From Nemertoderma westbladi (taxonomy: Eukaryota > Xenacoelomorpha > Nemertodermatida > Nemertodermatidae), in contig JAUCBJ010000834.1 in assembly GCA_032718475.1 (NCBI GenBank), positions 1 to 29,909 of the forward strand: a stretch of DNA of 29,909 bases, read 5' to 3'. Position numbers and translations under genes: made by a program. Shown piece by piece: positions 28,387-29,909 of this stretch; the stretch's first letter is position 1, and each line of letters opens with the position of its first letter. Below the pieces are notes generated by a model that ran no database searches, was not told the origin of the DNA, and saw only the letters and a list, made by a program, of their open reading frames with translations.

Positions 28387-28468
28387 GGGGGGGGGCTACG
28401 GGCGCCCCACCACAAGCGATTAGTGCCGAGAGGGGGGGGGGGGGGGGGGGGGGGTGGGGGGGGGGGGG
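28387..28468. repeat. G homopolymer cluster in copy B
   Basis: Runs of 9 G (28387-28395), 23 G (28432-28454) and 13 G (28456-28468) lie within 82 bases. Copy A has shorter runs at the corresponding place (15336-15350). Quadruplex formation is plausible and assembly length errors are likely. Confidence 0.9.
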
Positions 28469-28666
28469 CAGAGAATGTCCCACAAGCATCAACGGGAAAT
28501 GTGTGCGTGCGGGTGTGGCAGAGAATGTCCAACAAGCGTCGGCGGGCAATGCGCGCGGCGAGTTAGGTAAACCGTGGCTCCCGACGACAGAGAATAGTAG
28601 GGGGATTGCGAATATCCCCAGGACCGTCCAATCGGGCAGAGAGAGAGACGTTGGCGCCGTGAGCGG

Positions 28667-29300
28667 GTGAGCGAGAAGACGTCGAGCCCAGTCGGAAGAC
28701 GGAAGAAGAACAGTGCAATTTATCCGGGAGGTAGAAGAGAGATCTCACGAGGAGGAACACCAAACCCCCCAGACCCAAATAAGTCGTGTGACACGGAGAT
28801 ATGCAGGGGACCGTTACCCCCGATGATATATCCTACACAAGGAAAGTCGACAGGCCCAACGGGCGAACCGCAACCAACAGCAGGGGAGTCTGCACCACAA
28901 CCATCGAGCGCGCTAGAAGTACAAGCGATGGGAATGGCAACACTCATCGACCCCCCCCCTGCTAATGACCAGGATCGAGCTAACACCAGTGGAGCCATTC
29001 AAATTCGATGGTAGTAAGCCGAAGGAATACCTGCAATTCCGGCGTATGTACAGTAACGAAATATTAACGAAGAACCTGACGCAGGCGGAGCGCCTTAAAT
29101 ACTTACAAGTTTACACAGGGGGGCCAGCATACGACATCGTAAGGCAGTACCAAAGTATCGAAGGTGGATTCACGACTGCATGGCGGGCCCTAGACAGGGA
29201 ATTCGGACATCCTGCTAAGATCATCCGACAAACCGGGGAATAACCGGGGAATAACATCAGGCGGACTACAGGATAACCCTGTCAGCATCAAGACCTTCAG
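28667..29300 (+). pseudogene. Copy B Gag, frameshifted and truncated
   Basis: Same start region as copy A (GTG overlapping the upstream TGA). A C-homopolymer at about 28952-28961, where copy A has only CC, adds seven bases and shifts the frame. The DUF1759-like part resumes as TPVEPFKFDGSKPKEYLQF (from 28965) to GHPAKIIRQT. There an 11-base duplication of CCGGGGAATAA (29233-29255) breaks it again, and the element ends at 29300. Confidence 0.85.
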
Positions 29301-29909
29301 GTTCAGGCCTTATGGTCAGGTCAGGTATTCTAGGTCATTGATCAAGAAAACTTGCCACCTCCATGCAGCATAAAGGAGGTGCCACCTGTAGCTGCATAGA
29401 CCCTCTTACTAGGGCAAATCTGGTCCTGTAACTAGGACCCCCTTCGTTCTGGGATAAGGACGCCGTTGGTCCTGGATTAAGGACCCATATACTTGGCTGC
29501 AGGGGTATATGGCCTGACCAGGCAGATGGTGATCTACCAATGGCTGGTTAGGAGTAGAGTGTTCTCATGTCCACTCTGAGAGCACTTCACTGCGACCTGC
29601 ACCTGGCAGCAAGGGTACAGGGCATGACCCAGCAGATGAGCAGCAACAGCCAATGGTGGGTCATGTACACCAGAGTAGATATGGGTGATGGGCCTCATAT
29701 CTGACTCCATTGCGACACCTACCCTGTGGAATGGCAAACCAGGGTGTGGTATTTGCCACGAGAGCTGACTCGGCAAAAAAGCACCCCCAACCCCCACTAT
29801 GGATTACATTAGCAATGCGGAGGTCTGGCCACTAGAGGCCAGGGAATTACCGGACACAATCGGCCTCACAGGCGTCAGTTAACTCCTGACCGGCTGCCTG
29901 TCTCACCCC
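29301..29909. other. Unassigned sequence with a diverged tandem repeat
   Basis: No coding frame that I recognise. Two related blocks start at 29495 (GGCTGCAGGGGTATATGGCC) and 29605 (GGCAGCAAGGGTACAGGGCA); each continues through GACC..GCAGATG, CCAATGG, a GTAGA word and CACT/CATTGCGACC/ACCT to about 29605 and 29730. Earlier, GGTCCT/AGGACC words alternate (29410-29490). It could be untranslated sequence of another retroelement that truncated copy B. Confidence 0.45.

Larger units (their letters stand above)
27915..28670 (+). pseudogene. Copy B Asn-rich and repeat-bearing frame
   Basis: Opens NNVLPGNNNPNLN, continues with NNLNNLNNFGNINTLNNP and QGEINNGAINTNI, then a TAG (28131-28133). Three 57-base units encoding NESLQGHAVAQGE follow, the second ending in TAG (28248-28250). 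Then comes a Gly-rich part over the G-runs, and GRERDVGAVSG before TGA at 28668-28670. The frame is constant throughout despite the stops. It matches the shorter version in copy A. Function unknown; probably a disordered Gag leader. Confidence 0.55.
26515..29300 (+). mobile_element. Copy B of the second BEL/Pao family, 3'-truncated
   Basis: Holds the coiled-coil ORF, a small intron-like segment, Asn-rich frame, 57-bp repeats, G-tracts and the first part of Gag. It matches copy A closely over the shared parts, so both belong to one recently active family. The match ends at ACCTTCA (29300), where Gag of copy A would continue. Protease and pol are therefore missing. Confidence 0.88.

Noticed and set aside
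28254-28549. Proline-rich minus-strand proteins over the G-runs
   Set aside because: Poly-proline arises from translating C-homopolymers; not coding.
1-29909. tRNA, rRNA or other structured RNA genes
   Set aside because: No cloverleaf with conserved A and B boxes and no rRNA signature was found by eye on either strand.

Overview
The window is nuclear DNA of a multicellular animal, probably an aquatic invertebrate. Evidence: two spliced calcium-binding EGF exons with GT-AG borders, several BEL/Pao LTR retrotransposon copies (a metazoan group), degenerate LINEs, and long non-coding DNA with minisatellites and G-homopolymers. There are no bacterial operons, rRNA, tRNA or CRISPR. The species cannot be named from the sequence.

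Layout. 1-2300: non-coding DNA around a 68-bp minisatellite. 2500-2886: a 387-bp near-perfect palindrome. 3545-4895 (-): broken LINE endonuclease region. 5285-6480 (-): decayed 3' end of a second LINE type with a Cys/His knuckle. 6660-7000: hierarchical 15/45/180-bp repeat. 7180-7407 (+): relic matching the 3' end of a BEL-like element further right. 7564-8796 (-): unrecognised open frame of about 410 codons. 9458-14579 (-): BEL/Pao element with Gag, zinc knuckle, protease and an integrase with all catalytic residues, but no reverse transcriptase or RNase H. 14580-18075 (+): copy A of a different BEL/Pao family, meeting the minus element head to head. 18740-19443 (+): zinc-knuckle relic of a third BEL-like Gag. 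19420-25080: intronic DNA of a host EGF-repeat gene (+), tandemly duplicated in units of about 2.8-2.9 kb; unit 1 also holds a 503-bp solo LTR and an RTE-like LINE fragment. 25524-26237: non-autonomous DNA transposon with TTAA target duplication. 26515-29300 (+): copy B, closely related to copy A and cut off inside Gag. 29300-29909: low-copy-looking repeat DNA.

The only clear host coding sequence is the pair of EGF exons; the rest is mostly mobile-element debris. The points most worth following are the RT-less BEL element with a clean integrase frame and an adjacent unknown ORF, the conserved small intron and stop/start overlap shared by copies A and B, and the EGF exon duplication whose only two differences both change amino acids.
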